29,845 nucleotides of DNA, from assembly GCA_031288455.1 (NCBI GenBank), contig JAITRI010000039.1, positions 1 to 29,845 of the forward strand. The letters are read 5' to 3'. Within the stretch, counting starts at the first letter, position 1. Each line of letters opens with the position of its first letter. The notes below the pieces were generated by a model, which was not told the DNA's origin, ran no database searches, and saw only the letters and a list, made by a program, of their open reading frames with translations. Both the position numbers and the translations under genes were made by a program. The stretch is from Puniceicoccales bacterium. Lineage in GTDB: Bacteria > Verrucomicrobiota > Verrucomicrobiia > Opitutales > JAIRKQ01. Below are positions 1 to 7,588 of the stretch, in pieces.

Positions 1-1
1 T

Positions 2-154
2 GCCTCCAGCAACATAAGTAGCGCATTTGCGATTGACAGTCGGTCCATTAATGCCTTCGATGTTGTCAGTCACAAAAATATTGTTTTCAGTGGCTGTGCA
101 GTTAGAGATGTTATGGAGCGATTATCCAAAAATGAAGGAGAGGCGGGCAAATGA
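2..154 (+). CDS. rplD: 50S ribosomal protein L4, C-terminal fragment (5' end outside window)
   Basis: The frame opening at base 2 gives 50 residues to a TGA at 152-154. It contains INAFDVVSHKNIVFSGCAVR, which fits the end of L4, where a 'N..D(V/L)L.H..lv.t..A' strand-helix unit closes the protein. L4 binds 23S rRNA domain I, lines the peptide exit tunnel and in some bacteria represses its own operon. The stop overlaps the rplW start as ATGA, the close coupling expected for the S10 operon order rplC-rplD-rplW. Only the tail is present, so family assignment rests on the short match plus position. Confidence 0.88.
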   Translation, partial: ASSNISSAFAIDSRSINAFDVVSHKNIVFSGCAVRDVMERLSKNEGEAGK

Positions 155-441
155 AGAAATTTAATGTGCTGAAGGAGATTTTGCTCACGGAGAAATCGAA
201 TATGTTGCTTTCGGAGAGTCGGAGATATGTTTTTGTGGTGGATGCATCGGCCAATAAGCGGCAAGTGGCGGATGCTGTTGGTGCGGCATTTGGCGTAAAG
301 GTGGTTGATGTGAATATCATAAACTATCGCGGAAAGGCGAAGCGAGTCAGGTCGAAGGCCCGTAACCGCTATACGATTGTTGGTGCCAGAAAAAAAGCGA
401 TTGTAGCATTGAGAGACGGAGATAAAATAGATGTGGTGTAA
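151..441 (+). CDS. rplW: 50S ribosomal protein L23
   Basis: A 96-residue protein of normal L23 length. It has the family pattern: LLTEKS near the start, YVFVVDASANKRQVADAV in the centre, and VRSKARNRYTIVGARKKAIV as the basic loop. L23 sits at the peptide exit site and is the docking point for trigger factor and signal recognition particle. The ATG overlaps the rplD stop by 4 bases, and an AAGGAG lies just upstream. It is second in the visible S10 operon and is followed after 24 bases by rplB. Confidence 0.97.
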   Translation: MKKFNVLKEILLTEKSNMLLSESRRYVFVVDASANKRQVADAVGAAFGVKVVDVNIINYRGKAKRVRSKARNRYTIVGARKKAIVALRDGDKIDVV

Positions 442-465
442 AACTAAACGTGAAACTGTAGCGCA

Positions 466-1317
466 ATGGCCATTATAAAATTGAGTCCATTAACACCGGG
501 GCAACGCTTTCACGTAAAGGCGCGATCTTCCATTGTTTCCGGAGAAAATTCTCCCATTAGGGGTCTTACGCGCAGTAAATTGCGCTCCAGTGGTCGCAAT
601 TGCTACGGGCGCATAACAATGCGCAGAAGAGGCGGCGGACACAGAAGATTGCTTCGAATTGTTGATTTCAGGAGGGACAAAATTGATATTCCCGCCGTCG
701 TTGAGAGAATCGAATATGACCCGAATCGATCCGCTAACATCGCGCTGCTCAAGTATGCTGACGGAGAGAAGCGCTACATACTTGCCACAACGCAAATGGT
801 CCCAGGAAGTGTCGTTATAAGTTCCGATTCGCAGCAGAGTGAGTATGGCGATGGAATGTCGTTGCCGCTGTCGCTGATTCCGCAGGGATTGAAGGTGCAT
901 TGCATAGAGTTTGAGCCGGGGAGTGGAGCGCAATTGGTGCGTGCGGCCGGTGCGGCTGCTCAATTGGTCGCCGTTGACGGCAAGCGAGCGACATTGAAAA
1001 TGCCGAGTGGAGAGATTCGATACGTGCACTCCCGCTGCAGGGCGACGATAGGGGAAGTCGGCAACGAAGAAAACAATAAGCGATCGCTTGGCAAGGCGGG
1101 GCGCAACAGATGGTTTGGCCGACGCCCGAGAGTGCGCGGCGTTGCGATGAATCCGATTGATCATCCGATGGGCGGCGGTCATGGCAAAACTGCCGGTGGA
1201 GGACATCCGGTTTCGCCGTGGGGGCAGCTGTCTAAAGGAAAGTTGACGCGCAAAAATTCGAAACCGTCGAATGGATCGATTGTGGTAAGGCGCGGCGGAA
1301 GAAAAGTGAAAAAATGA
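466..1317 (+). CDS. rplB: 50S ribosomal protein L2
   Basis: A 283-residue L2, slightly longer than the roughly 275 typical. It has the N-terminal GRITMRRRGGGHRRLLRIVDFRR block and the C-terminal GVAMNPIDHPMGGGHGK / HPVSPWGQ signature near residues 226-253. L2 is a primary 23S rRNA binder near the peptidyl-transferase centre. The functionally important histidine of the DHP motif is kept (H233), but the second histidine of the usual DHPHGGG is methionine here. There is no clear Shine-Dalgarno before the ATG (upstream is GAAACTGTAGCGCA), so initiation may depend on coupling with rplW 24 bases earlier. Confidence 0.98.
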   Translation: MAIIKLSPLTPGQRFHVKARSSIVSGENSPIRGLTRSKLRSSGRNCYGRITMRRRGGGHRRLLRIVDFRRDKIDIPAVVERIEYDPNRSANIALLKYADGEKRYILATTQMVPGSVVISSDSQQSEYGDGMSLPLSLIPQGLKVHCIEFEPGSGAQLVRAAGAAAQLVAVDGKRATLKMPSGEIRYVHSRCRATIGEVGNEENNKRSLGKAGRNRWFGRRPRVRGVAMNPIDHPMGGGHGKTAGGGHPVSPWGQLSKGKLTRKNSKPSNGSIVVRRGGRKVKK

Positions 1318-1341
1318 TGAAAATGGAATGGAGATGCATCG

Positions 1342-1617
1342 ATGACGCGATCTAAGAAAAAAGGATTTTTTGTTGATGTCAGTTTGGCGGACAAGGTGAA
1401 AGCCGTGCTTGCTTCCGGCTCGCGCGTCCCGATAAAAACGTGGTCCAGACGATCCGTGGTTACGCCGGATTTTGTTGGCATAACATTTTTGGTGCACAAC
1501 GGAAGAAAGTTTGTTGACATTTACATTACGGAAAACATGGTCGGACATAAATTAGGAGAGTTTGCTCCAACTAGGACGTTTAGGGCGCATAATCCACATA
1601 CGCAAAAGACAACATAG
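1342..1617 (+). CDS. rpsS: 30S ribosomal protein S19
   Basis: 91 residues, normal for S19. It begins TRSKKKGFFVD and carries the conserved IKTWSRRSVVTPDFVGITF followed by HNGRKFVDIYITENMVGHKLGEFAPTRTF (shown here in two pieces). S19 forms a complex with S13 in the small-subunit head and contacts the A-site tRNA region. It lies 24 bases after rplB and 18 bases before rplV, in the universal S10 operon order L2-S19-L22-S3. A GGAG lies upstream of the ATG at 1342. Confidence 0.98.
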   Translation: MTRSKKKGFFVDVSLADKVKAVLASGSRVPIKTWSRRSVVTPDFVGITFLVHNGRKFVDIYITENMVGHKLGEFAPTRTFRAHNPHTQKTT

Positions 1618-1635
1618 GGGCGCAAAGGAAATTTG

Positions 1636-1983
1636 ATGAAGATTGAAGCAAAGTTGAAGCATGTGCGCATTTCTCCCAAGAAGATGCGAGAAATTTCGCG
1701 TTTTTTGAATGGCAAATCTGCCGCCGAAGCGATTTCAATGATGAAATGCATTCCTCGGAAGTCGGCCAGAATATTGGTCGGACTCTTTGGCAGCGCGATA
1801 GCCAACGCGGAAAATAATAATAATTTAGCGGTGAGCAGGCTGGTCGTAGAGTCTGTGCTTGTGGAAGATGGGCCTGTATTTAAGCGTTTTATTGCGGCGG
1901 CGAGAGGATCGGCACATCCCATAAGAAAACGCATGTCACACATTCGAGTTGTGCTGAAGGAAGCTAGCGAAAGGAAGGGGTGA
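1636..1983 (+). CDS. rplV: 50S ribosomal protein L22
   Basis: L22 helps line the peptide exit tunnel with its beta-hairpin loop. The sequence shows the family: KHVRISPKKMREISRFLNGK near the start, SAIANAENN in the middle, and RGSAHPIRKRMSHIRVVL toward the end. I use the ATG at 1636 (115 residues). It sits 5 bases after AGGAA, whereas a TTG three bases upstream would leave only 2 bases. The gene lies between rpsS and rpsC, ends 7 bases before rpsC, and has no unusual features. Confidence 0.97.
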   Translation: MKIEAKLKHVRISPKKMREISRFLNGKSAAEAISMMKCIPRKSARILVGLFGSAIANAENNNNLAVSRLVVESVLVEDGPVFKRFIAAARGSAHPIRKRMSHIRVVLKEASERKG

Positions 1984-1990
1984 GAGCGCC

Positions 1991-2653
1991 ATGGGACAAA
2001 AAGTAAATCCTATAGTTTTTCGTCTTCCGATTTGCCGAGATTGGCGTTCCCGTTGGTTTGCGGACAGCAAAAATTTCGCAAAATTTTTATTGGCTGACTA
2101 TAAAATTCGTCGCTTCATAAAGGAGAAATTGAAATATGCGTCAATTGCGCGTGTGGACATTGAACGATCCGGCGACAAGATTCGCCTAAAGCTTTCCACT
2201 CCGCGCCCTGGAATTGTGATTGGAGTTAAGGGCAAGGAACTGGAAAAATTGACGGAACAGCTTAAACTGCTTGTCGGAACCGATGTGATAATAGACGTTC
2301 AGGAGATTAAACGCCCCGATTTGGTTGCGCAGTTGGTGGCGGAAAATGTTGCGATGCAATTGGAGCGTCGCGTTGTTTTCAGGCGTGCGCTGAAAAAAGT
2401 TGTGCAGTCGGCCATGAGTTTTGGTGCGAGCGGAATAAGGGTGCGATGTTCCGGAAGGCTTGGCGGTGCAGAGATTGCAAGAACGGAAGAGCAGAAGGAG
2501 GGATGCGTGCCTCTTCACACGCTCAGGGCGAATGTTGACTATGGATTTGCGGAGGCAAATACTACCGCCGGCAAAATAGGCATCAAATGTTGGTTATTTA
2601 GTAATAGGCAGGAGTCGATGCCGCAGAGAAAATTCGAAAGTAGGGGAATTTAG
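1991..2653 (+). CDS. rpsC: 30S ribosomal protein S3
   Basis: A 220-residue S3 with the N-terminal MGQKVNPIVFRL start and a type II KH RNA-binding domain. Its GxxG loop reads GVKG near residues 78-81 (rather than the commoner GKKG). The C-terminal domain includes GIRVRCSGRLGGAEIAR. S3 lines the mRNA entry channel of the 30S head and contributes to its helicase activity. The ATG is 7 bases after the rplV stop, with AAGGGG overlapping the end of rplV as the ribosome binding site. Gene order matches the S10 operon. Confidence 0.98.
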   Translation: MGQKVNPIVFRLPICRDWRSRWFADSKNFAKFLLADYKIRRFIKEKLKYASIARVDIERSGDKIRLKLSTPRPGIVIGVKGKELEKLTEQLKLLVGTDVIIDVQEIKRPDLVAQLVAENVAMQLERRVVFRRALKKVVQSAMSFGASGIRVRCSGRLGGAEIARTEEQKEGCVPLHTLRANVDYGFAEANTTAGKIGIKCWLFSNRQESMPQRKFESRGI

Positions 2654-2658
2654 TTGCA

Positions 2659-3084
2659 ATGAGTAATTTATCGCCTTCGAAAACAAAGTATAGAAAAACG
2701 CACAAGGGCCGCAATCGTGGAGTGGCAAAGGGTGGTGACGCCATAGCATTCGGTGATTTTGGATTGCAGTCGTTTGATCGCGGGCACTTGACGTCGTCGC
2801 AATTGGAAGCTGCGCGTATCGCCATAAATAGGCACCTAAGAAGAAAGGGAAAAATGTGGATGCGCGTATTTCCGCAAAAGCCGATAACGAAAAAACCGGC
2901 TGAAACGAGAATGGGCAAAGGAAAAGGTGGCGTTGAATTTTGGGTGTCCGTTGTGAAACCTGGCAGTGTTGTTTTTGAGATTGCCGGTGTTTCTGCCACA
3001 TTGGCGCGTGAGGCCATGCGGCTAGCGGATTGCAAATTGCCGGTGCATTGTCGCTTCATAAGTCGCGAGGAACAAAATCAATAG
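2659..3084 (+). CDS. rplP: 50S ribosomal protein L16
   Basis: 141 residues, close to the bacterial norm. It carries TKYRKTHKGRNRGVAKGG at the start, then LTSSQLEAARIAINRHLRRKG, and the signature RMGKGKGGVEFWVSVVKPG, which marks L16. L16 binds near the A site at the base of the central protuberance and helps position aminoacyl-tRNA. It is 5 bases after rpsC and 7 bases before rpmC. The upstream AGGGGAATTTAGTTGC gives an acceptable ribosome binding site. Confidence 0.98.
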   Translation: MSNLSPSKTKYRKTHKGRNRGVAKGGDAIAFGDFGLQSFDRGHLTSSQLEAARIAINRHLRRKGKMWMRVFPQKPITKKPAETRMGKGKGGVEFWVSVVKPGSVVFEIAGVSATLAREAMRLADCKLPVHCRFISREEQNQ

Positions 3085-3091
3085 GAATCGC

Positions 3092-3298
3092 ATGAAAACG
3101 AAAAAGAGTGAAAGGAGTGAATTTGAGCATTTGACAGATGTTGAGTTGCGCCAAAGGGAGCTTGAGTTGCGCAATGAACTCATGCTGCTGCGACTCAAAA
3201 GAAAGATCGGGCAGCTTGAAAAAACACACAGATTTTTGCAAATAAGGCGCGAAATAGCCAGAATTTTGACGATAAAAACAAATAAGGGAGTGATTTAA
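3092..3298 (+). CDS. rpmC: 50S ribosomal protein L29
   Basis: A 68-residue, highly charged protein with the two-helix coiled-coil pattern of L29: HLTDVELRQRELELRNELM, then RRKIGQL..T.R.LQIRREIARILT. It ends in a short lysine-rich tail. L29 lies beside L23 at the tunnel exit. Position between rplP and rpsQ is the canonical spc/S10 junction. The spacing of 7 bases on each side indicates one transcript. Confidence 0.95.
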   Translation: MKTKKSERSEFEHLTDVELRQRELELRNELMLLRLKRKIGQLEKTHRFLQIRREIARILTIKTNKGVI

Positions 3299-3304
3299 TT
3301 TTGT

Positions 3305-3583
3305 ATGGGTGATGCAATTACTAGAAAACGCAGAAAATCGCTGGTTGGTAGCGTGATCGGAAAAGTTGGCGATAAAACAGTGAAAGTTGCATGCTTTTGC
3401 AAGGTGCCGCATCCGGTTTATGGCAAAGAAATCAAGCGCAAGACTGTCATTTATGTCCACGATGCGTCCAATTTGTGCAGCGTCGGCGATTCTGTCCGCG
3501 TAATTGAGACGCGCCCCATGAGTAAGTTGAAGCGCTGGAGAGTCGGCAGCGTTGTTGAATCTGCGATTTCGACGGTTTCGTAA
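3305..3583 (+). CDS. rpsQ: 30S ribosomal protein S17
   Basis: 92 residues, an OB-fold 16S rRNA binder of the 30S body. The pattern LVGSVIGKVGDKTVKVAC, then HPVYGKEIKRKTVIYVHD, then GDSVRVIETRPMSKLKRWRV is diagnostic for S17. The ATG at 3305 follows the rpmC stop by 6 bases. No strong Shine-Dalgarno is seen (TTAATTTTGT), so coupling to rpmC is likely. There are four cysteines, unusual but not disruptive for this family. Confidence 0.97.
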   Translation: MGDAITRKRRKSLVGSVIGKVGDKTVKVACFCKVPHPVYGKEIKRKTVIYVHDASNLCSVGDSVRVIETRPMSKLKRWRVGSVVESAISTVS

Positions 3584-3597
3584 TTTGGAGTAATGTT

Positions 3598-3963
3598 ATG
3601 TTGCAGCAGGAAAGTATTTTAGAGGTGGCGGATAATTTGGGAGCCAAGCTTGTTAAAATGATCAGAAGACTGGGGCAGAACAAAAGAACGGCCTCCGTTG
3701 GGGACATAATAATATGCAGCGTGCAGTCCAACATTCCGGAATCCACTGTGAAAAAAGGAGCCATTGTGTCGGCCGTGATAGTGCGCACGAAATATCCAAT
3801 CAGGCGAGAGGATGGCAGCTATTTGCGGTTCGACAAAAACGCCTGTGTGATAATAGACGACAAAAAAAATCCGAGAGGCACGAGAATTTTTGGGCCCGTT
3901 GCCCGCGAATTAAGGCAGAAGGATTTCATGAAAATAATTTCATTAGCCCCGGAGGTTGTGTGA
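3598..3963 (+). CDS. rplN: 50S ribosomal protein L14
   Basis: 121 residues, exactly the usual L14 length. Motifs include LEVADNLGAKLVKMI, VGDIIICSV, VVRTKYPIRREDGSYLRFD and the ending FGPVARELR..DFMKIISLAPEVV. L14 contacts L19 and 16S rRNA in an inter-subunit bridge and is the docking site of the silencing factor RsfS. Its final GGAGG-containing codons also serve as the ribosome binding site of rplX, and the two genes overlap by 4 bases (GTGA). Confidence 0.98.
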   Translation: MLQQESILEVADNLGAKLVKMIRRLGQNKRTASVGDIIICSVQSNIPESTVKKGAIVSAVIVRTKYPIRREDGSYLRFDKNACVIIDDKKNPRGTRIFGPVARELRQKDFMKIISLAPEVV

Positions 3964-4235
3964 AGAGGACGTCAAGAAAGGCGCTTAGGCGCGGAGATGA
4001 AGTGATGATCATAGCCGGCGATGACATCGGAAAAGTTGGTAAAATTCTTCAGGTTTTGCGCCATAGGGACATGGTGATTGTCGATGGAGTTGCTGTGGCA
4101 AAGAAGTGTACGCGCAAGTCGCAGGAATTTCCGAATGGTGCGATTCTTGAAAAGCCGATGCCGGTTCACATGTCGAATGTTGCCGTCAAATCTGTGGCGG
4201 TAAAAACAAAAGAAAATGGGAATAAAAATGCTTGA
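3960..4235 (+). CDS. rplX: 50S ribosomal protein L24 (GTG start overlapping rplN)
   Basis: L24 starts 50S assembly by binding the 5' end of 23S rRNA. The KOW motif is clear: LRRGDEVMIIAGDDIGKVGK, followed by ILEKPMPVHMSNV. I place the start at GTG 3960, 4 bases after a perfect GGAGG (3951-3955) and overlapping the rplN stop as GTGA. This gives 91 residues. The frame stays open upstream to an ATG at 3714, but that stretch is antisense-like shadow of rplN and encodes no L24 sequence. A 78-base gap with secondary structure follows before rplE. Confidence 0.95.
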   Translation: MKRTSRKALRRGDEVMIIAGDDIGKVGKILQVLRHRDMVIVDGVAVAKKCTRKSQEFPNGAILEKPMPVHMSNVAVKSVAVKTKENGNKNA

Positions 4236-4258
4236 TTTTTTAAGCGGATCTTTTTTTT
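4230..4258 (+). terminator. possible attenuator: short hairpin plus T-run between rplX and rplE
   Basis: GCTTGATTTTTTAAGC (4230-4245) can fold into a 6-bp stem with one G-T pair, and an eight-T run follows at 4251-4258 after GGATC. The layout resembles a weak intrinsic terminator inside the spc operon, overlapping the rplX stop codon. The stem is AT-rich and weak, and the T-run starts 5 bases after it, so read-through must dominate because essential genes lie downstream. Confidence 0.3.
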
Positions 4259-4275
4259 GTGAAGCGTGTTGGCGG

Positions 4276-4290
4276 ACGCAGTCGCTGCGT
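4276..4290 (+). promoter_or_regulatory. stem-loop ahead of rplE, possible S8-type translational control site
   Basis: ACGCAG-TCG-CTGCGT is a perfect 6-bp stem with a 3-base loop, 23 bases before the rplE ATG. In E. coli ribosomal protein S8 represses the spc operon by binding mRNA at the rplE start. Position agrees with that, but I cannot see the S8-specific internal-loop bases with confidence, so this is a positional suggestion only. Confidence 0.3.
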
Positions 4291-4313
4291 GTCGTTGACA
4301 GAAGGATTGACCA

Positions 4314-4859
4314 ATGAAACGTCCCTGGTTAAGAGAAGCATATGATGAGCGCATAGCCGGCGAGCTTGCGCGCGAATTTTCTTTGAAAAATTTTCACCAA
4401 ATTCCGAAATTGGAGAAGATAGTGATAAATTCGGCCATAGGATCCGATTCCGACAAGACGTTTGTGCAGGAGGTGCAGAAAGAAATTTCGCTGATAGCCG
4501 GACAGCGGGCGGTTTTGACAAAGGCGAAAAAGAGCATTTCGAACTTCAAACTGCGGAAAGGAATGAACGTGGGTGCAAAAGTCACGCTGCGATCGAATAA
4601 CATGTACGAGTTTTTGTTGAAATTAGTTGCCGTTGCTCTGCCAAAAATTCGTGATTTTCGCGGCATTCCGAATAAAATGGATGGCCATGGCAATTATAAC
4701 ATTGGAATAGTGGATCACACGATTTTTCCGGAAATTAGTATCGACAGGGAAAGAAAGTTGATAGGGATGCACATTACGCTCGTTACCACAGCCGCCAGCG
4801 ACATGCTCGGCCACGCGCTGCTGTTGAAATTTGGTATGCCGTTTAGAAAAAAATTGTAA
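4314..4859 (+). CDS. rplE: 50S ribosomal protein L5
   Basis: 181 residues, standard for L5, which binds 5S rRNA in the central protuberance. Seen are IPKLEKIVINSAIG, TKAKKSISNFKLRKGMNVG, RDFRGIPNKMDGHGNYNIGI and a C-terminal TTAASDMLGHALLLKFGMPF. The ATG at 4314 follows AAGGATTGACCA. It is separated from rplX by 78 bases, the longest gap between two adjacent genes of this superoperon, which contains two stem-loops annotated separately. Confidence 0.98.
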   Translation: MKRPWLREAYDERIAGELAREFSLKNFHQIPKLEKIVINSAIGSDSDKTFVQEVQKEISLIAGQRAVLTKAKKSISNFKLRKGMNVGAKVTLRSNNMYEFLLKLVAVALPKIRDFRGIPNKMDGHGNYNIGIVDHTIFPEISIDRERKLIGMHITLVTTAASDMLGHALLLKFGMPFRKKL

Positions 4860-4876
4860 CTTTGGAGATGTGAACT

Positions 4877-5182
4877 ATGGCAAAAAATTCTTCGATTGCG
4901 AGAAATAATAAAAGGATTGAATTGGCATCGCGCTATGCGGCTGAGCGGCGTGAATTAAAGCGCAAATTGCTCGATGTGAATTTATCGGATGATGATTATT
5001 TTGCCGCTCAGCGGCGATTGAGCAAATTGCCGCGAAATTCGTCGAGGGTTAGAATAAGAAATCGTTGCGCCATTACCGGCAGGGCGCGCGGATTTCACGG
5101 TATGTTTGGCGTGTCGCGCATGCAGTTGCGCGAAATGGCATCCTTTGGCGAAGTGCCTGGAATGACGAAATCGTCGTGGTGA
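4877..5182 (+). CDS. rpsN: 30S ribosomal protein S14 (zinc-independent type)
   Basis: 101 residues, the long form of S14. The four zinc-binding cysteines of the short form are not present; instead it has SSRVRIRNRCAITGRARGFHG and the ending MASFGEVPGMTKSSW, typical of the C-minus type. S14 is in the 30S head near S3 and S10. GGAG precedes the ATG. It follows rplE by 17 bases and precedes rpsH by 19. Confidence 0.98.
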   Translation: MAKNSSIARNNKRIELASRYAAERRELKRKLLDVNLSDDDYFAAQRRLSKLPRNSSRVRIRNRCAITGRARGFHGMFGVSRMQLREMASFGEVPGMTKSSW

Positions 5183-5201
5183 TTAAATTTGGAAATATGA
5201 T

Positions 5202-5591
5202 ATGGACGTTGTGGGAAATTTTATAACTATCCTGAGGAATGCGAGTGGCGCGAGGCGTGCGGAATGCTGTGCGCAATGGTCGATGCTGCGGGAGGGAATA
5301 GTGAAAATTTTAAAAAATAACGGATACGTGAAAGATTTTTCCGTGGAAAAGTCTGAAAATGGGCACGCTGTGCTAAGGGTGCAAATGAAGTACGTGAACG
5401 GAATTCCGGCGATCACGGAAATTGGCAGAATAGGCAGTCCCGGCTGCAGAAGATACGCATCGAAAAAGAAAATTCCGTCGATCGTCGGCGGCATCGGTGA
5501 ATGCATACTGTCGACGTCGAGCGGTGTTCTCTCCGGCAAAGACGCGAAGAACTTGGGTCTTGGCGGCGAACTAATGTGCTATGTTCTATGA
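5202..5591 (+). CDS. rpsH: 30S ribosomal protein S8
   Basis: 129 residues. S8 binds helix 21 of 16S rRNA and in several bacteria represses the spc operon. The C-terminal signature KKKIPSIVGGIGECILSTSS, then LSGKDAKNLGLGGELMCYV, is diagnostic. The ATG at 5202 follows a weak site (GGAAATATG). The last codons run to 5591; the rplF frame is already open over this end, but the true rplF start is 13 bases further on. Confidence 0.97.
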   Translation: MDVVGNFITILRNASGARRAECCAQWSMLREGIVKILKNNGYVKDFSVEKSENGHAVLRVQMKYVNGIPAITEIGRIGSPGCRRYASKKKIPSIVGGIGECILSTSSGVLSGKDAKNLGLGGELMCYVL

Positions 5592-5604
5592 TTTTGGGGT
5601 TGAA

Positions 5605-6150
5605 ATGAGCAGAATAGGAAAATCGCCAGTGTGTATTCCGGCTAACGTGAAGATTTCCGTTGATGGTTGTCGTGTTTCCGTGGAAGGGCCGCGCGGAAGA
5701 AATGAGAAAATATTTGACGATTCCGTGGCAATTGCTGTGGATGGCGAAATTTTAACAGTGTCCTGCAAAAATCCCGACGATAGCCATTCGCGCATGATGC
5801 ACGGGACTGTGCGATCGATAGTAAATTCGATGGTCATTGGAGTAGTTGACGGGTATTCGAAGGACCTTGAAATAAACGGTGTCGGGTTCAAAGCAATCAT
5901 GAAGGGGCAAAATATTTTGGATCTCAGCCTTGGTTATTCACACGACATACTCTATGAAATTCCGCATGGCATCAAGGTGGCGATAGACCAGACCGGCACA
6001 AAAGTGTCCGTAAGCGGTGTGGATAAAAAAACGGTTGGACAGGTTGTGGCTGACATAAAGCGGTTTTATCCAGTTGAGCCATACAAGGGAAAAGGAGTGA
6101 AAATAGTTGGTGAGTTCGTGAGGAGAAAGGAGGGGAAGAAGACGGCATAG
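5605..6150 (+). CDS. rplF: 50S ribosomal protein L6
   Basis: 181 residues from the ATG at 5605, giving the universal L6 start MSRIGKSPVCIPANVKI. An in-frame ATG at 5581 overlaps rpsH and adds residues not found in L6, so I reject it. GGGGTT lies 5' of the chosen start. The second L6 repeat carries SLGYSHDILYEIPHGIKVAI and the ending EPYKGKGVKIVGEFVRRKEG. L6 binds near the sarcin-ricin loop at the factor-binding site. Confidence 0.97.
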   Translation: MSRIGKSPVCIPANVKISVDGCRVSVEGPRGRNEKIFDDSVAIAVDGEILTVSCKNPDDSHSRMMHGTVRSIVNSMVIGVVDGYSKDLEINGVGFKAIMKGQNILDLSLGYSHDILYEIPHGIKVAIDQTGTKVSVSGVDKKTVGQVVADIKRFYPVEPYKGKGVKIVGEFVRRKEGKKTA

Positions 6151-6175
6151 TTTTGGCGTGTTGTTCCTTTGGTTC

Positions 6176-6535
6176 ATGCAGATTGATAAAAAAGTACGCT
6201 GTAGCAGGCGCAAAACTAGAATACGGAAACGGATTTTTGGGGCCACTGAAGTGCCAAGATTATCGGTAAAGTTTTCCGGAAGGCACATCTATGCGCAGTG
6301 CATTGATGATGAAATTGGGTCCACGCTTGTGTTTTTGTCGACGCTAGGCTGCGCGAAAAGTGGTCAAAAGTTGCATGCGAACGTTGCCGGCGCGACTATT
6401 CTTGGGAAGGTATTTGGCGAAATGGTGATTTCTGCAGGAATAAGATGCGTCGTTTTCGACAGAAATGGTCGCAGGTATCACGGTTGTGTCATGGCATTTG
6501 CCGAAGCGGCGCGTTCCGCTGGTCTATTATTCTAG
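6176..6535 (+). CDS. rplR: 50S ribosomal protein L18
   Basis: 119 residues from the ATG at 6176, matching normal L18 length; a GTG at 6158 would add six hydrophobic residues (LFLWF) foreign to the family. Neither candidate has a clear Shine-Dalgarno, so the start is the uncertain part. Motifs: RRKTRIRKRIFG, PRLSVKFSGRHIYAQCID, and RNGRRYHGCVMAFAEAARSA, all fitting the 5S rRNA-binding L18. It lies between rplF and rpsE as in other bacteria. Confidence 0.94.
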   Translation: MQIDKKVRCSRRKTRIRKRIFGATEVPRLSVKFSGRHIYAQCIDDEIGSTLVFLSTLGCAKSGQKLHANVAGATILGKVFGEMVISAGIRCVVFDRNGRRYHGCVMAFAEAARSAGLLF

Positions 6536-6548
6536 TGTGGTGTGATTT

Positions 6549-7112
6549 ATGAGTGATTCTAGGAAACAGGAAAAAGGCGCAGGGACGTTTCGCAAAAGGC
6601 GTGACGTTGCAGTATCCCAGCGATCTGATCGTGAGGAGTTGAAGGAGAAAGTGGTGCACATTAATCGATGCGCAAAAGTTGTCAAAGGTGGCAGGCGATT
6701 TGGATTTTCCGCATTGGTTGTTGTTGGTGATCAGCGCGGAAGGATGGGAGTTGGATACGGCAAAGCGAAAGAGGTCCCGGAGGCGATAAAGAAAGGAACA
6801 GAGCGCGCCAAAAAAAACATTATGTCTTTTCAGCTGAAGGATACCACAGTGCCGCACATGGCGATTGGAGTTTCCGATGGTGGTCGAGTTTTACTGCGTC
6901 CGGCCGCTCCTGGAACCGGTGTAATTGCTGGAGGTGGCGTGCGTGCCGTGTTGGAAATTTTGGGAGTCAAGGACGTATTGACGAAGTCGATGGGGTCCAA
7001 GAATCAATTTTCCATAGTGAACGCAACCATAGACGCTCTCAGAAAAATGCGGCCCTATGGGATTGTGAAGCAGATGCGCATGGCAGCTGGAGATGAATTG
7101 TATAATCTATGA
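6549..7112 (+). CDS. rpsE: 30S ribosomal protein S5
   Basis: 187 residues, with an N-terminal basic extension and then the double-stranded RNA-binding-like fold: INRCAKVVKGGRRFGFSALV, GVGYGKAKEVPEAIKKGTE, and the C-terminal RPAAPGTGVIAGGGVRAVLE. S5 acts in decoding fidelity and mRNA unwinding at the entry site. The gene ends 10 bases before rplO. rpmD (L30), normally the next gene in many operons, is absent here. Confidence 0.98.
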   Translation: MSDSRKQEKGAGTFRKRRDVAVSQRSDREELKEKVVHINRCAKVVKGGRRFGFSALVVVGDQRGRMGVGYGKAKEVPEAIKKGTERAKKNIMSFQLKDTTVPHMAIGVSDGGRVLLRPAAPGTGVIAGGGVRAVLEILGVKDVLTKSMGSKNQFSIVNATIDALRKMRPYGIVKQMRMAAGDELYNL

Positions 7113-7122
7113 GGATAATCGG

Positions 7123-7578
7123 ATGAGATTGCATGAATTGCCAAAAATTTTAGCCTGTTCAAAAAACACGAAGCGGCGGGGAAAGGGAGTCGGATCCGGC
7201 CAAGGTAAGACTGCCGGCCGTGGGCACAAGGGCGGGAAGGCCCGTGCCGGCTACAGTCCAGCTCCATGCTGCAGCGGAGTTCCGTTTTACAGGCATTTGC
7301 CGATTCGCGGATTTTCCAATGCGAAATTTCGGGCCGAACATGTCACCGTAAAATTGCGCGACATCGCAGCTCTCGGCGTGAATGAGGTTGATGCGGCGTG
7401 CATGAGAAAGGCGGGACTTATAAAAGGGCCCGCATGTCCGATAAAAGTGTTGGGAGGCGCAGTCTTATCGGAGGCGCTAACTGTCATTGCCGACAAATTT
7501 TCCAGAAGTGCTGCCGCTGAAATAGAACGCGTTGGAGGGAAAATCATGCGCTTGTCCTATGCGATGAAAAAGGAGTGA
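7123..7578 (+). CDS. rplO: 50S ribosomal protein L15
   Basis: 151 residues from the ATG at 7123, preceded by GAGGA at 7 bases; it begins MRLHELPKILACSKNTKRRG. An in-frame ATG at 7093 overlaps rpsE and adds unrelated residues. The glycine-rich loop GKGVGSGQGKTAGRGHKGGK is the L15 hallmark, followed by FYRHLPIRGFSN. L15 is a late-assembly 50S protein. It directly precedes secY, the classic order. Confidence 0.97.
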   Translation: MRLHELPKILACSKNTKRRGKGVGSGQGKTAGRGHKGGKARAGYSPAPCCSGVPFYRHLPIRGFSNAKFRAEHVTVKLRDIAALGVNEVDAACMRKAGLIKGPACPIKVLGGAVLSEALTVIADKFSRSAAAEIERVGGKIMRLSYAMKKE

Positions 7579-7588
7579 ATTCCAGGAA

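Noticed and set aside
490..1548. 352-codon open frame on the - strand
   Set aside because: It lies wholly opposite rplB and rpsS, which are clear; the predicted protein has no family sense and is a shadow of their codon use.
3714..3959. N-terminal extension of the rplX frame
   Set aside because: Overlaps rplN in another frame; L24 similarity begins only at the GTG at 3960, which has its own ribosome binding site.
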